The notes under the pieces were generated by a model. The model had not been told where the DNA came from and did no database searches. It saw only the letters and a program-made list of their open reading frames with translations. Positions 8,583 through 17,957 of a stretch of 48,110 bases of DNA are shown in pieces (position 1 is the stretch's first letter; each line of letters opens with the position of its first letter). The position numbers and the translations under genes were made by a program. This stretch comes from Paenibacillus sp. (GTDB taxonomy: Bacteria; Bacillota; Bacilli; Paenibacillales; YIM-B00363): contig JAPSKX010000015.1 in assembly GCA_031181325.1 (NCBI GenBank), forward strand, positions 1-48,110, in the 5' to 3' direction.

Positions 8583-9641
8583 TTACAGCGTCTCGTTGCT
8601 CAACGCATTCAACGCCCCCGCCTCATACGCCTGCAGGAACGCGTCGACGACAGCGGGGTCGAAGTGCAGCCCCCGCTGCCGCTTGATTTCCTCGACGGTC
8701 TCCTCTTGCGTCCAGGCCCGCTTATACGGGCGTTCGTGCGTCAACGCGTCGTAATAATCCGCCAACGCCACGATACGCGCCGCCAGCGGAATGTCTTCCC
8801 CGCGCAATCCGTCGGGATACCCGGTGCCGTCCCATTTCTCGTGGTGCGACCTCGCGATCGTGCCTGCCAACTTTAGCAGCTCGAAGGAGCTTTCCTGTAC
8901 GATGTCGGCCCCGATCAAGGTGTGCGTCTTCATGCGTTCGAACTCATGGGGCTCGTACCGCCCGGGCTTGAGCAGGATGTCGTCGGGAATGCCGATCTTG
9001 CCGATATCGTGCAGCGGCGCAGCCATCCGGATCGTCCTCGCCTCCTCCTCGGACAGACCGAGGCGAGCCGCGATCAATCCGGCCAAGGCGCCGACTCGCA
9101 TCGTATGCCTGCCCGTCATGTCGTCGCGGTATTCCGACGCTCTTCCGAGCAGCTGCAAGATTTCCAGTCGGCTGCGCTGAAGCTCTTCCGTCCGCTCGCG
9201 GACTTTCTCCTCCAAGTTGTTCTTATGCTGCTGCAGCTGCATGTGCAGCTGCCTCGTCTTCAACAAGTTGTCGATGCGAAGCACGACCTCCCATCGATCG
9301 AACGGCTTCGTCAGGAAATCGTTGACGCCCGCCTTCAACCCTTGCTGCTTCACCTCGGGCGTCACGTCCGCGGTCAGCATCATAATAGGCAAGTATTCGT
9401 CGCTTCCGGCGCGCTCGCGAAAGAGCCGCATCGCTTGGAGGCCGTCCATCCCCGGCATATGCATATCGAGCAGCACGAGATCCGGCTCGCGCTCCTCCAG
9501 CATCGCAGGAATACGCAGCGGGTCCATGCTGCTGAACACGTTCGCGAACCCCGCTCTGGCAAGAATTCGTTCCAGCAGGGTTACGTTATGTTCCTGATCG
9601 TCGATGACGTACACGACGGCGTTCCGTATGTCTTCTATCAT
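8583..9641 (-). CDS. Response regulator with HD-GYP phosphodiesterase domain
   Basis: The 352-residue protein has a receiver domain at about residues 8-125 (VIDDQEHN; LVLLDMHMPGMDG with the phospho-acceptor Asp; LTKPF), a coiled-coil linker, and an HD-GYP domain. The latter shows HDIGK near residue 211 and HHEKWDGTGYP near residue 265, the hallmark metal-binding and GYP motifs. HD-GYP enzymes hydrolyse cyclic di-GMP. It is the last gene of an operon with a hybrid kinase (10037-12457) and a lone receiver (9675-10040), so phosphorelay control of second-messenger breakdown is likely. ATG follows AAGAGGT. Confidence 0.92.
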   Translation of the reverse strand: MIEDIRNAVVYVIDDQEHNVTLLERILARAGFANVFSSMDPLRIPAMLEEREPDLVLLDMHMPGMDGLQAMRLFRERAGSDEYLPIMMLTADVTPEVKQQGLKAGVNDFLTKPFDRWEVVLRIDNLLKTRQLHMQLQQHKNNLEEKVRERTEELQRSRLEILQLLGRASEYRDDMTGRHTMRVGALAGLIAARLGLSEEEARTIRMAAPLHDIGKIGIPDDILLKPGRYEPHEFERMKTHTLIGADIVQESSFELLKLAGTIARSHHEKWDGTGYPDGLRGEDIPLAARIVALADYYDALTHERPYKRAWTQEETVEEIKRQRGLHFDPAVVDAFLQAYEAGALNALSNETL

Positions 9642-9674
9642 ACTCGTACCTCTTATTCCGGATGATGTCCCGCG

Positions 9675-10040
9675 TTAGGCTTGCAAGGCCGCCTGGATTT
9701 TTCCGAGCAGCCGTTCCATCATGACCGGCTTCGTGTCGAAGTCGTCGCAGCCGGCGTTGTAAGCCTTTCGTTCGTCTTCGGCCATCGCGTGGGCGGTCAA
9801 GGCGATGATCGGAATATGCATCGTGTCCGGGGAAGCCTTCAGGCGTCTCGTCGCTTCCCAACCGTCCAAGACGGGCAGGCTTAAGTCCATCAAGATCAGA
9901 TCGGGTTTCGCCTCCGCGGCGAGCTCAACCCCCGCTTGCCCGTCTTCGGCCGCCAAGATCCGGTAGCCCTTGCGCTCCAACCGACGGGTGAGCATGTCGC
10001 GATTCAATTCATTGTCTTCCACTAAGAGAATGGTCGTCAC
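9675..10040 (-). CDS. Single-domain response regulator (CheY-like)
   Basis: The 121-residue protein is one receiver domain: acidic pocket [11 protein letters not shown], phospho-acceptor Asp in [14 protein letters not shown] near residue 53, Thr in ALTAHA, and Lys in DTKPV. There is no output domain. Its GTG start overlaps the stop codon of the hybrid kinase gene (GTGA), giving translational coupling. It may pass phosphate between the kinase and the HD-GYP protein or act as a phosphate sink. Confidence 0.93.
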   Translation of the reverse strand: MTTILLVEDNELNRDMLTRRLERKGYRILAAEDGQAGVELAAEAKPDLILMDLSLPVLDGWEATRRLKASPDTMHIPIIALTAHAMAEDERKAYNAGCDDFDTKPVMMERLLGKIQAALQA

Positions 10041-12457
10041 AGCGTCTCCGCCTCCGTACGATTCGCTCGGGCGGACGCGCCGCCGCCGGCCGCCGAACCG
10101 TCCGGCGATAGCAGCTTGCGAATATCCGCCAGCAGCGTCTTGTAATCGATAGCGCCCTTCTGCACGATGTTCCGAACATAACCGTTCAGCTTCTGCCGAT
10201 CCGCCGAGGTGATCGACTTCGCCGTCACGACGACGATCGGGACGTCGCGCCACTCGTCGCGCCGTCTCAGCTCGGCGATGAACTGGAAGCCGTCCATCTC
10301 CGGCATCATCAAGTCCAACAAGATGAGCGCCGGCTTCGCCTTCTCCATCGCCTCCAGCGCGAATCGGCCGTTACGCGCCTGCTCGACCGAATATCCTTCT
10401 TTCGACAGCAGCTTGGTCGTCAGCTCGCTCGTCGTCGCGTCGTCCTCGATCACGAGTACGGTTCGATCCTCCCGACGGCCGACGTACTTCTCCATCACTT
10501 GGACCAAGCGCTGCCGCTCCACCGGCTTCGTAAGAAATTCCGAAGCGCCTAACGTAAATCCGAGTTGCTTGTCCCGCGTCAACGACATAATGACGACGGG
10601 AATGTCGGCGACGTCGGGGTCGTTCTTCAGCTGGGACAAGACGCTCCAGCCGTCCATGCCCGGCATCAGGATGTCCAGACAGATCGCCTTCGGACGCAGA
10701 CGCTTCGCCAGCTCGATCCCTTGCTGCCCGTTGTCCGCGAAGGCGAGCTCCCAGCCTTCCTTCTCGAAATATCGCCGAAGCAGCTGCTCGTTGAACGGTT
10801 CGTCGTCGATCAGCAGGATGCACGGCCCGTTCTTCACCGTCTCGGCGGCGGACGCGGCGGCCGCATCGCTCTCCGCGTCCGAGAAGGACGCGGCGGTAGG
10901 CAGCCAGCAAGTGAACGTGCTGCCCGCGCCGATTTCGCTCTCGACGTCGATGTCCCCGCCCATCAGGTTGCAGAACCTCCGACTGATCGCAAGACCGAGA
11001 CCCGTACCGCCGTATTTGCGCGTCGTCGACGAATCGGCTTGCGTGAACGGCTGGAACAGCTTCTCCATCTGCTCCGGCGTCATGCCGATTCCGGAATCTT
11101 TCACGCGGAAGCCGTAGCCCGGTTGACCGTTCCTCGCTTCCTCGTACACATCGAACAGGATCTCGCCGTTCTTCGTAAACTTGCTGGCGTTGCTGAGAAG
11201 GTTGAGCAAGATTTGCCGGAGCTTCGTGACGTCCGTCGCGATCTCCCCTTCCGCCGCCTTCACCGTCAGGCGATTGCCGTTCGCTTCGATCATCGGCGCG
11301 ACCGTGCTCGCGACTTCCTTGATCAGCCCCGAGAGCTCGCACGTCTCGACGAAAATTTCCATCTTGCCCGACTCGATCTTGGAGATGTCCAAGATATCGT
11401 TGATGAGGGAGAGTAAATGATTGCCGGCTTTGCTGATTTTCCCGAGATCCTCGGCGAACATCTTCTCGCCGATCTCCTCCGCTTCTTCCTTCAGCATCTC
11501 GCTGTACCCGATGATCGCGTTGAGCGGCGTCCGCAGCTCGTGGCTCATATTGGCCAAAAATTGACTCTTCGTCAGATTCGCCTTAATCGCTTCGTCATGC
11601 GCCTGCTCGAGCTGGGCGGTCCGTTCCTTGACCAGCTCCTCGAGATGTTCGTTGAATTCCCTAAGCTCTAGGTTCATCCGGTAGATTTCTTCGGTTTTCA
11701 ATTGGATTTCCGAGTCTTTCACGGAAAACCGGTTGGAGATGAAGATGCCCAGAATACATAACCCTAACGTGAACAGCGTGCCCCCCGAAATGAAATACGC
11801 CAGCCACGTCTGTTCGAGCATGACGCCCGAAGAAACGTCCGAGCCGGAGTCGATTCGAAATCGGGCCGCCGCCATGCCCGTATAATGCAAGCCCGCGATG
11901 GCCGCACCCATGATCAACCCGCTGCCTAACTTCTTCCACCAGGCGCCTTGTTCGCTGCTCTTGCGGAAATAAAACGACAGCCATAACGCGGCCACGGACG
12001 CGCCGACGGCGATCGCCACGGACAGCGCGAAGAGCGCCGGATCGTACGAGATCTCGATCTGCATAGCGGCCATGCCGATATAATGCATGCTGGTTACGCC
12101 CGCCGCGAGAAGCAATCCGCCGCCCGCCAGCTCTTTCGGCCCGAGCCGGTCGGTGCGTCCGACGATGAAGAGCGCGGCGAACGAGCCTAGCACGGACGGC
12201 AAGACGGACAAGGAAACGATCGCCAAGTCGTAAGCGACAGGAACCGGCAGCGCGAATGCGAGCATGCCGACGAAGTGCATCGACCAGATGCCCATCCCCA
12301 TCGCCGATGCCCCGAACAAGAGCCAAAGCCATCTTCGCATGCCTCTCGACGTGTTGATTCTGCCGGCCAAGTCCAACGCCGTATACGAGGCGACGACGGC
12401 CACGAGATAAGAAACTCCCACCAAGACAGGGTCATGCGTACCATGGATGTGCTCCAA
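10037..12457 (-). CDS. MHYT-domain hybrid sensor histidine kinase with two receiver domains
   Basis: The 806-residue protein begins with a seven-helix membrane sensor holding three MHYT-type motifs ([29 protein letters not shown]) at about residues 59, 124 and 191. MHYT domains are proposed to bind copper and sense oxygen, CO or NO. Then come a coiled coil, a HisKA domain with SHELRTPLN near residue 305, an HATPase domain ([12 protein letters not shown]), and two receiver domains with phospho-acceptor Asp residues near 594 ([10 protein letters not shown]) and 714 ([10 protein letters not shown]). In the second, the C-terminal Lys lies in VQKGAI rather than the usual KP. TTG start, with GGGAGG eight bases upstream. 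First gene of a three-gene signalling operon. Confidence 0.93.
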   Translation of the reverse strand: MEHIHGTHDPVLVGVSYLVAVVASYTALDLAGRINTSRGMRRWLWLLFGASAMGMGIWSMHFVGMLAFALPVPVAYDLAIVSLSVLPSVLGSFAALFIVGRTDRLGPKELAGGGLLLAAGVTSMHYIGMAAMQIEISYDPALFALSVAIAVGASVAALWLSFYFRKSSEQGAWWKKLGSGLIMGAAIAGLHYTGMAAARFRIDSGSDVSSGVMLEQTWLAYFISGGTLFTLGLCILGIFISNRFSVKDSEIQLKTEEIYRMNLELREFNEHLEELVKERTAQLEQAHDEAIKANLTKSQFLANMSHELRTPLNAIIGYSEMLKEEAEEIGEKMFAEDLGKISKAGNHLLSLINDILDISKIESGKMEIFVETCELSGLIKEVASTVAPMIEANGNRLTVKAAEGEIATDVTKLRQILLNLLSNASKFTKNGEILFDVYEEARNGQPGYGFRVKDSGIGMTPEQMEKLFQPFTQADSSTTRKYGGTGLGLAISRRFCNLMGGDIDVESEIGAGSTFTCWLPTAASFSDAESDAAAASAAETVKNGPCILLIDDEPFNEQLLRRYFEKEGWELAFADNGQQGIELAKRLRPKAICLDILMPGMDGWSVLSQLKNDPDVADIPVVIMSLTRDKQLGFTLGASEFLTKPVERQRLVQVMEKYVGRREDRTVLVIEDDATTSELTTKLLSKEGYSVEQARNGRFALEAMEKAKPALILLDLMMPEMDGFQFIAELRRRDEWRDVPIVVVTAKSITSADRQKLNGYVRNIVQKGAIDYKTLLADIRKLLSPDGSAAGGGASARANRTEAETL

Positions 12458-12637
12458 CTCTGCTTCCTCCCGTTGTCGAAAACTGGTTCATCCCGGATTC
12501 CGAAAGGTTCGGCCTCGGGTTACGAGTCTATTAGTGCATTATACAACGAGTAACTCGACAATTTCTGGACAATTTTCTCGAACGGTGTCGAAATCGGCGC
12601 GCCCGAAAGTAAATCTTGGCCTGCCGGTCCGCATACG
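12458..12637. other. Intergenic region upstream of the MHYT kinase operon
   Basis: No gene is seen. On the minus strand a perfect TATAAT (plus-strand 12538-12543) lies about 80 bases before the kinase start; no good -35 is found at normal spacing. Beyond it, two GACAATTT copies 12 bases apart might be a regulator site. No clear terminator is visible for the lipoprotein gene that ends at 12638. Confidence 0.35.
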
Positions 12638-14308
12638 TCATTCGAGCGTATCCGCCCAAGCGTTCACCTCCCGCGTGATGTCGTCGCCGCCGAATGCTTT
12701 CCAGCTTTGCACGAACGTATCGAAGGCGTCTACGGGCTCGTTGCCGTATACGATCTTCAAGAATGTTTCTTTCTCCAGCTTTTGCAGCGCCGGCCATCTG
12801 GTCCGCATCGTCTCGGTCGGAACGCCGACGAACTGGTCCTTCTGCGCGTAGTCCAGCTGCATGTCGCCGACGACGAGTCCTTCAAGAAACAAGCGGGAGC
12901 CGTTCGTCTGGGCAAGCCGCTTCTCGTAAGGCGTGTCGATTTTTCCGCGGTACACCCGAGACGCCAAGCTCTCCTCCAGCATGCCCGGAGGCACGCTGCC
13001 CGGGGCGACCAGCAAATATAACGAGATCGTGGACGTCGCGCCCTTGAAGTCGTATACCGGTTTACCGTCGACGATCTTGTAGTCGTAGTTCTCCCCGAAG
13101 CCATGGAGGAAATCCGATTCGGGATCTTCGACGAAGGTGGCGAACACCTCGTCCCAGTACTGAAATATGGCTTCCATATACGGGAAGTCCTTGCGGAACA
13201 CGTAGCTTCCGTACGACAGCTTCGAGCCTCTCCGCCCGATCTTCCCGTCTTCGCCGGCCGGGAACGGGAAAGGCTTGTAGATCGGCTTCTTGCCGTTCTC
13301 GTCCTCCTGCACCTCGCCGAGCGGCCAGCCGCCCATCCAGCCCGGAGCGGAGAGGACGCCGGCCGCACCGTCGACGAACAAGTTCGCCGCGGTCCATTCG
13401 TCGTGCGTACCGAAATTCGGGTGGATCCAGCCGCGCCCGTACCAGGACTGCAGCTTCGCAAGCGCCTGCTTGGTCTCGGGCTGTATAGAGCCGTAGGCGA
13501 GATTCCCGTCCGTCGTCCGATTCCATTGGTAAGGCTGATCGCCGTAGGCGCCGAAGACGAAGCTCGCGTCGGCCAGCCATGCGTTAAGCGAACCTTTCCC
13601 CGACAGCGCGAGCCCGATCGTGTCCTTCTTGCCGTTGCCGTCGGGGTCGCCGTTCGTGAACGCTTCGAGGATCGTCTCCAGTTCGGCGATCGTCGACGGC
13701 GGCGAGAGACCCAGCGCATCGAGCCAATCATGCCGAATCCATAGGATCGGATCCCCGACCTTGCCGTCCGAAATTTGCGGAAGCCCCCAGCGCTTGCCCT
13801 TCCACGTCACCGTCTTCCAGACGTCGGGGTTTTTCGCGTACGCTTCCTTCATTCTGGGGGTGGCATAAGCTTCGAACGCGTCCTCGATCGTCATGAACCG
13901 GCCCGAGTCGGCGACGTCGTCCAGCAGCTGCGGCAGCACCTCGTCGTTCAGGTACAAAATGTCGGGGATCGGTTCGTCCCCCAACAGCGCCAGCTTCAGC
14001 TTGTGCTCGAGCGCATCCTCGTCCGAGAGCACCCACATGCTGTTCTGGATAATGCCGAACCGCTTCTTCGCCCATCGCGTAATCGGATTGTCGTCCATCG
14101 TGTCGGGCGGAACGAGCTTGGAGGGATCGGCGTCGTTCAATACGCGCGACGTCGTCACGACGACCGGCGGATCGTAAGGAATCGTCGACGGCGGTTCCGA
14201 TACGCCGGGGGTTATCGACGTCCGCGACGCTCCTCCGAGGCAGCCCGTCAGCGCGAGCGCGACGGCGACTCCCCCCGCAAGCAACGTCCGACGCTTTCCA
14301 TGTACCAT
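12638..14308 (-). CDS. Extracellular solute-binding lipoprotein (sugar ABC transporter type)
   Basis: The 556-residue protein opens with a lipoprotein signal: MVHGKRRT, a hydrophobic stretch, and the lipobox LTGC with Cys near residue 23. The mature part resembles family 1 solute-binding proteins of the LplA type common in Paenibacillus (WAKKRFGI, GDEPIPDILYL, RWGLPQI, a calcium-site-like DPDGNGKKD, and a C-terminal EAFDTF-like region). It would bind an oligosaccharide outside the membrane. No permease or ATPase gene is nearby. It follows the YesM-like kinase gene by 29 bases, so it may act as a co-sensor or supply a distant transporter. The long in-frame extension upstream lies inside the kinase gene and is not coding. 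Confidence 0.88.
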   Translation of the reverse strand: MVHGKRRTLLAGGVAVALALTGCLGGASRTSITPGVSEPPSTIPYDPPVVVTTSRVLNDADPSKLVPPDTMDDNPITRWAKKRFGIIQNSMWVLSDEDALEHKLKLALLGDEPIPDILYLNDEVLPQLLDDVADSGRFMTIEDAFEAYATPRMKEAYAKNPDVWKTVTWKGKRWGLPQISDGKVGDPILWIRHDWLDALGLSPPSTIAELETILEAFTNGDPDGNGKKDTIGLALSGKGSLNAWLADASFVFGAYGDQPYQWNRTTDGNLAYGSIQPETKQALAKLQSWYGRGWIHPNFGTHDEWTAANLFVDGAAGVLSAPGWMGGWPLGEVQEDENGKKPIYKPFPFPAGEDGKIGRRGSKLSYGSYVFRKDFPYMEAIFQYWDEVFATFVEDPESDFLHGFGENYDYKIVDGKPVYDFKGATSTISLYLLVAPGSVPPGMLEESLASRVYRGKIDTPYEKRLAQTNGSRLFLEGLVVGDMQLDYAQKDQFVGVPTETMRTRWPALQKLEKETFLKIVYGNEPVDAFDTFVQSWKAFGGDDITREVNAWADTLE

Positions 14309-14337
14309 AGTTCCGATCGCTCCGTTCTTCAGAATAA

Positions 14338-16068
14338 TTATTCGCTCGTATACTCCGATGCGTCCGGCCAACGGAGCGTCGCCCGGATGCCGCCCGTCTC
14401 CGAGCGGGCGAGCGTCAGCCCCGCTTCCGCGCCGAATCGATGCGCGATCCGTTGATGCACGTTGCGGAGTCCTCGGATATCGCCCGTCTCTTCCGACGCG
14501 GCGAGCGAGTCGTTCAGTCGTTGCAGCGCGTCGTCCGACATGCCGACGCCGTCGTCCTCGACGGCGAACACGACGAATCCCTCCTCGATCCGACCCGAAA
14601 TGCGGATCGTACCCGGTCCTTCCTTCGGCTCCAGCCCGTGGAGAATCGAATTTTCTACGATCGGTTGGAACAAGAGCCTCGGCACATGAAGTCCCGCAAG
14701 CGTCTCGGGGACGTCGCATCGATACGTAATTTTCTGAAGCTGCATGTCCATGATCTCCACGTAATTGCTAACGAACGCGATCTCCTCGCGAACCGTCGCG
14801 TCCAGCTTCTCGTTCCTCGTCGTATATCGGTAGTAGTCGGCCAAGCTGTACGCCATCGAGATGACCGGCTCCGTTCGCCTCAGCTGCGCCATGCTGACGA
14901 TAAACGCCAAGCTGTTATACAGGAAGTGCGGATTGATCTGCGATTGAAGCTGCTTCATGACCGCTTCCTTCGCGCGCAGCTCTTCGCGGAACACCTTCTC
15001 GATCAAGTGCTGCATTCTCGCCGCCATCCGGTTGAACTGGCCGAACAGGCGCGTGAAGTCGCCGTGCTTGACGTTCCGAATCCGCGTCGACAATTCGCCC
15101 CGCTCGAGCCGCTCCGCGCCTTCGCCGAGCAGCCGGATCGGGACCTGGACTTGGGAATAGATCAAATAAGCGGCGCCGACGCCCATCAGCAGCAAGAGAG
15201 CGGCGGTGACGTAGAACAAATTCCGGCTGTACGTGACCGGCGCCAGAATGTCCTCGAGCGGCGCGTAATCGACAAGGCTCCAAGGCAGCTCTTCGGAAAA
15301 TAAGGCATATACCAGATACCGCTCGCCCTCCACCGTCACGACCCGATACCCTTCCTTCAGCTCGTCGTCCGCAACGGCGCCCGTCTCGATCAACCGCCCG
15401 ATGAGGTCCATGTCCGCGCTCGTGTTCGCGAGCACCTCGCCTCTTCCTCCATAGAGGAAGGGGTCGTTGTTGCCCTTGGTCTTAAAGCTGTCGAGGAGCG
15501 ACACGATATTATCGGCCATGAGATCCACTTCGACGACGATGGATGCGTTCCGAATGTCTCCGGCGGCCGACGCCGGCTCGATAAAGAAGCGCGTGAACGC
15601 CTGTTTCTCTAGACCGTTCACCAGGATCGTTCGAAACCGCCATTCGTTCGAAGCGTTTTCGCGCAAGTACGGTTCGTCGTACGGAAGCAAGGAATAAGAG
15701 GAGATCGCATGCCCGGAGCTCGGAAAATACAAATTGATGCGATTCATCCATGTGCTCGACGTGCTGAACAGCTCCAGCTTGTTTTGCAGGTCGTCGAGCA
15801 GCATGGCGTACTCGTAGCCGTCCGTCGGAATGAGATTTCCGGCGAGCGCCGAAAAATCGGGATCCTGCGAGATGAGATTGGAATACTGCGACGCCTGGTG
15901 GAGCGTCCCTTCGATTTGATGCATGAAGATCGCGAGCCGGTTCTGGTTCGCGATCGTAATCTGCTGTTCGACGATCCCCGTTCCGACCCGTTGGGATAAT
16001 GCATATAACGCGATGACCGGCGTCATGAGAATGACGATCAGCAGCATGACTTTCGTGATTAGCTTCAT
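14338..16068 (-). CDS. YesM-like sensor histidine kinase
   Basis: The 576-residue protein has an N-terminal membrane helix (about residues 5-25), a long extracellular sensor region, a second helix near 290-312 (YVTAALLLLMGVGAAYLIY), and a HAMP segment. The His_kinase domain has QINPHFLYNSLAF near residue 380, and an HATPase follows (DDGVGMS; RGLRNVHQRI). This is the YesM/LytS class that responds to extracellular sugars. Its normal partner, a YesN-type AraC response regulator, is absent from the neighbourhood; a solute-binding lipoprotein gene follows instead. ATG with GGAGG at good spacing. Confidence 0.92.
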   Translation of the reverse strand: MKLITKVMLLIVILMTPVIALYALSQRVGTGIVEQQITIANQNRLAIFMHQIEGTLHQASQYSNLISQDPDFSALAGNLIPTDGYEYAMLLDDLQNKLELFSTSSTWMNRINLYFPSSGHAISSYSLLPYDEPYLRENASNEWRFRTILVNGLEKQAFTRFFIEPASAAGDIRNASIVVEVDLMADNIVSLLDSFKTKGNNDPFLYGGRGEVLANTSADMDLIGRLIETGAVADDELKEGYRVVTVEGERYLVYALFSEELPWSLVDYAPLEDILAPVTYSRNLFYVTAALLLLMGVGAAYLIYSQVQVPIRLLGEGAERLERGELSTRIRNVKHGDFTRLFGQFNRMAARMQHLIEKVFREELRAKEAVMKQLQSQINPHFLYNSLAFIVSMAQLRRTEPVISMAYSLADYYRYTTRNEKLDATVREEIAFVSNYVEIMDMQLQKITYRCDVPETLAGLHVPRLLFQPIVENSILHGLEPKEGPGTIRISGRIEEGFVVFAVEDDGVGMSDDALQRLNDSLAASEETGDIRGLRNVHQRIAHRFGAEAGLTLARSETGGIRATLRWPDASEYTSE

Positions 16069-16294
16069 ACGACCTCCGCCGCGCGCAACGCGTCTTCATC
16101 CTAAGAAGAATGATTCGACAAGCATCGAAGCATTCCTCTCGCCGCGGACATGGGACGGAATGTAAACGGTACGGCGAACGTCCCGGTCTTAAGTCCAGTC
16201 GATCCATGCTACCGGAGATGGGAGACGAGAGCCCCGGATTCAGGTACGATTAGGGAAATCTTACGAGCGAATCTCGATGAAAAGAGGGAAAACG
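16069..16294. other. Divergent spacer between YesM-like kinase and small membrane protein
   Basis: I see no gene, strong hairpin or confident promoter in this stretch. Only weak promoter-like hexamers are found on either strand. Confidence 0.3.
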
Positions 16295-16795
16295 ATGAGC
16301 GTTAAAGGGATTTCGGGAGCGGTGCTGCTCCTCTTAGGGGCGTTTTTGTTCATGAATCAAGGCGAGGTGTTCGACGTCGGCGACATCTTCGGTTATTTCT
16401 GGCCGTCCATCTTCGTCATACCGCTCGGACTGTTTTTCCACTGGCTGTACTTCGGCGTTACCGGCCGTAAGGGCGTCGGCGTCCTGGTGCCGGGCGGCAT
16501 CCTGCTGACGGTCGGCGTCGTCTGCCAAATCTCCATGCTGTACGACGCGTGGCACATCATGTGGCCGGGCTTTATTCTGGCCCCGGCGGTCGGTCTGTTC
16601 GAGCTGTATTGGTTCAGCGGCCGCAACAAGTACTTGCTCATTCCGATCAACATACTTACGGTCGTGTCGCTGTTGTTCTTCGCCGTGTTCTCGCTCGGCT
16701 CTTTCCTCTCGTTCCTATCCGGGAGGCCGTACATCGCGGTCGTTATGATCATCGTCGGCGCGATCGTCCTGATGAGCCGCAGGAAGCAAGCCTAA
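16295..16795 (+). CDS. Small multi-pass membrane protein (LiaF transmembrane-like)
   Basis: The 166-residue product has five or six hydrophobic segments: GAVLLLLGAFLFM, FWPSIFVIPLGLFFHWLYF, VLVPGGILLTVGVVC, MWPGFILAPAVGLFELYWF, INILTVVSLLFFAVFSL and a C-terminal IAVVMIIVGAIVLM with basic end. The alternation of FWP-type motifs resembles the membrane domain of LiaF/DUF5668 proteins, which sense envelope stress, but no LiaF C-terminal domain or LiaRS genes are here. ATG at 16295 is preferred over 16277 because AGAGGG precedes it by six bases. Function not known. Confidence 0.7.
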   Translation: MSVKGISGAVLLLLGAFLFMNQGEVFDVGDIFGYFWPSIFVIPLGLFFHWLYFGVTGRKGVGVLVPGGILLTVGVVCQISMLYDAWHIMWPGFILAPAVGLFELYWFSGRNKYLLIPINILTVVSLLFFAVFSLGSFLSFLSGRPYIAVVMIIVGAIVLMSRRKQA

Positions 16796-16811
16796 CCGAT
16801 CTCGCGCGTAA

Positions 16812-16850
16812 AGAAGCCCGTCGCAGCTATGAGCTAAGCGACGGGCTTCT
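16812..16850 (+). terminator. Terminator hairpin overlapping the end of the convergent gene
   Basis: AGAAGCCCGTCGC at 16812-16824 pairs perfectly with GCGACGGGCTTCT at 16838-16850. The right arm also encodes the last residues (EKPVA) of the AI-2E-family protein on the minus strand. It lacks a T-run. Confidence 0.6.
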
Positions 16851-17931
16851 CCGCGTCTTCCGAACGTTGTCTTAGGAAGCGGTATACGTGAACGGCGACG
16901 ACCTTCGACACCGCGTACCCCGGAATGGCGAACAGCAGTCCGATCGGACCGAAGAGCGAGCCGACGACGAGCAGCAGTAGGATAATCGTCAGCGGGTGAA
17001 TGTTAAGGCCCTTGCCCATAATCCACGGCGACAGCAAATTGCCCTCGAGCTGCTGCGCGACGACCGTGACGATCAGCACCTTGAGCGCCATATCCGGCGA
17101 TTGCGCCAACCCGACCAGAACGGCCGGAGCGGCGGATAAGAAGGCGCCCAAATACGGGATCACGTTCGTGACCATCGCGAGGAACGCGAGCAGCACCGCG
17201 TAGCGCAGTCCGATGATTTGAAATCCGACGAGCAGCAGCAAGCCGACGCATGCGGCGACCGTCATCTGCCCGCGAATGAAAAATCCGATCGTCTTGTCCA
17301 TCTCGAGCAGCAGCTTGCGGCCGTCCGCCTGCCGCGCCTTCGGCAGCAGCTTGATCGCGCCTTCGAACATCTTATCGCCGTCCTTCAACAGGAAGTACAA
17401 CACGAACGGCACGATGACGATCAACAGAAAGACGTCCGCCACGACGCCGAGTACGCTCGTTAAATTGGAGCTGACAAGGTCTACGAGCGTCATCGCGTAC
17501 CCGGACACGTTAGCGGCGATGCCGTCCGGGTCGAGATTGAATCGATCCATCCACAGCGCGAGCCAATCCGATTGCGCCAGCTCGGTGACCTTGTCGACGG
17601 CGCGTTCGACGAAGCCGGGCAAGCCTGCGATCAATTGCGCGAATTGGATCTTGATCATCGGCCCGACCGACAAGCCGATCACCGTCAGCGCTCCCGCCGC
17701 GATCAAGTAAAGCAGCAGGATCGCAAGCGACTTCGGCACTTTGCGCTTCACGAGGAACTGCACCGGCGGCCGCAGCAGGAAGAACAACACTCCCGCGATC
17801 AGCAGCGGCAAGACCAACGTCCGGAAGGCGATGACGAAAGGCTGAAAGACGAAATCGATCTGCGACCCGACCCATATGATTGTAAATAACAGCAATACGA
17901 AAGCGCCGATCCGAAACAGCTTATGTTCGAT
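16834..17931 (-). CDS. AI-2E family transporter-like membrane protein
   Basis: The roughly 365-residue protein has the usual eight or so membrane helices and family segments: LVLPLLIAGVLFFLLRPPV near the N-terminus, FVLYFLLKDGDKM in the middle, and NVIPYLGAFLSAAPAVLVGL then LSPWIMGKGLNIHPL near the C-terminus. Members export small molecules or ions; the AI-2 role is shown for few. The start is unusual: GGAGGAG lies five bases before ATC at 17931, giving IEHKLFRIGAF, with no ATG, GTG or TTG near. The first canonical codon is a TTG at 17895, inside the first hydrophobic helix. It ends the minus operon with the alarmone synthetase gene. Confidence 0.85.
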   Translation of the reverse strand: MEHKLFRIGAFVLLLFTIIWVGSQIDFVFQPFVIAFRTLVLPLLIAGVLFFLLRPPVQFLVKRKVPKSLAILLLYLIAAGALTVIGLSVGPMIKIQFAQLIAGLPGFVERAVDKVTELAQSDWLALWMDRFNLDPDGIAANVSGYAMTLVDLVSSNLTSVLGVVADVFLLIVIVPFVLYFLLKDGDKMFEGAIKLLPKARQADGRKLLLEMDKTIGFFIRGQMTVAACVGLLLLVGFQIIGLRYAVLLAFLAMVTNVIPYLGAFLSAAPAVLVGLAQSPDMALKVLIVTVVAQQLEGNLLSPWIMGKGLNIHPLTIILLLLVVGSLFGPIGLLFAIPGYAVSKVVAVHVYRFLRQRSEDAEKPVA

Positions 17932-17957
17932 AGGTTCTCCTCCGCTAGTCAGATTCG

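Noticed and set aside
14309-14719. In-frame upstream extension of the solute-binding lipoprotein
   Set aside because: It lies inside the YesM-like kinase gene and would place the lipoprotein signal in the middle of a protein; the ATG at 14308 gives a proper signal peptide.
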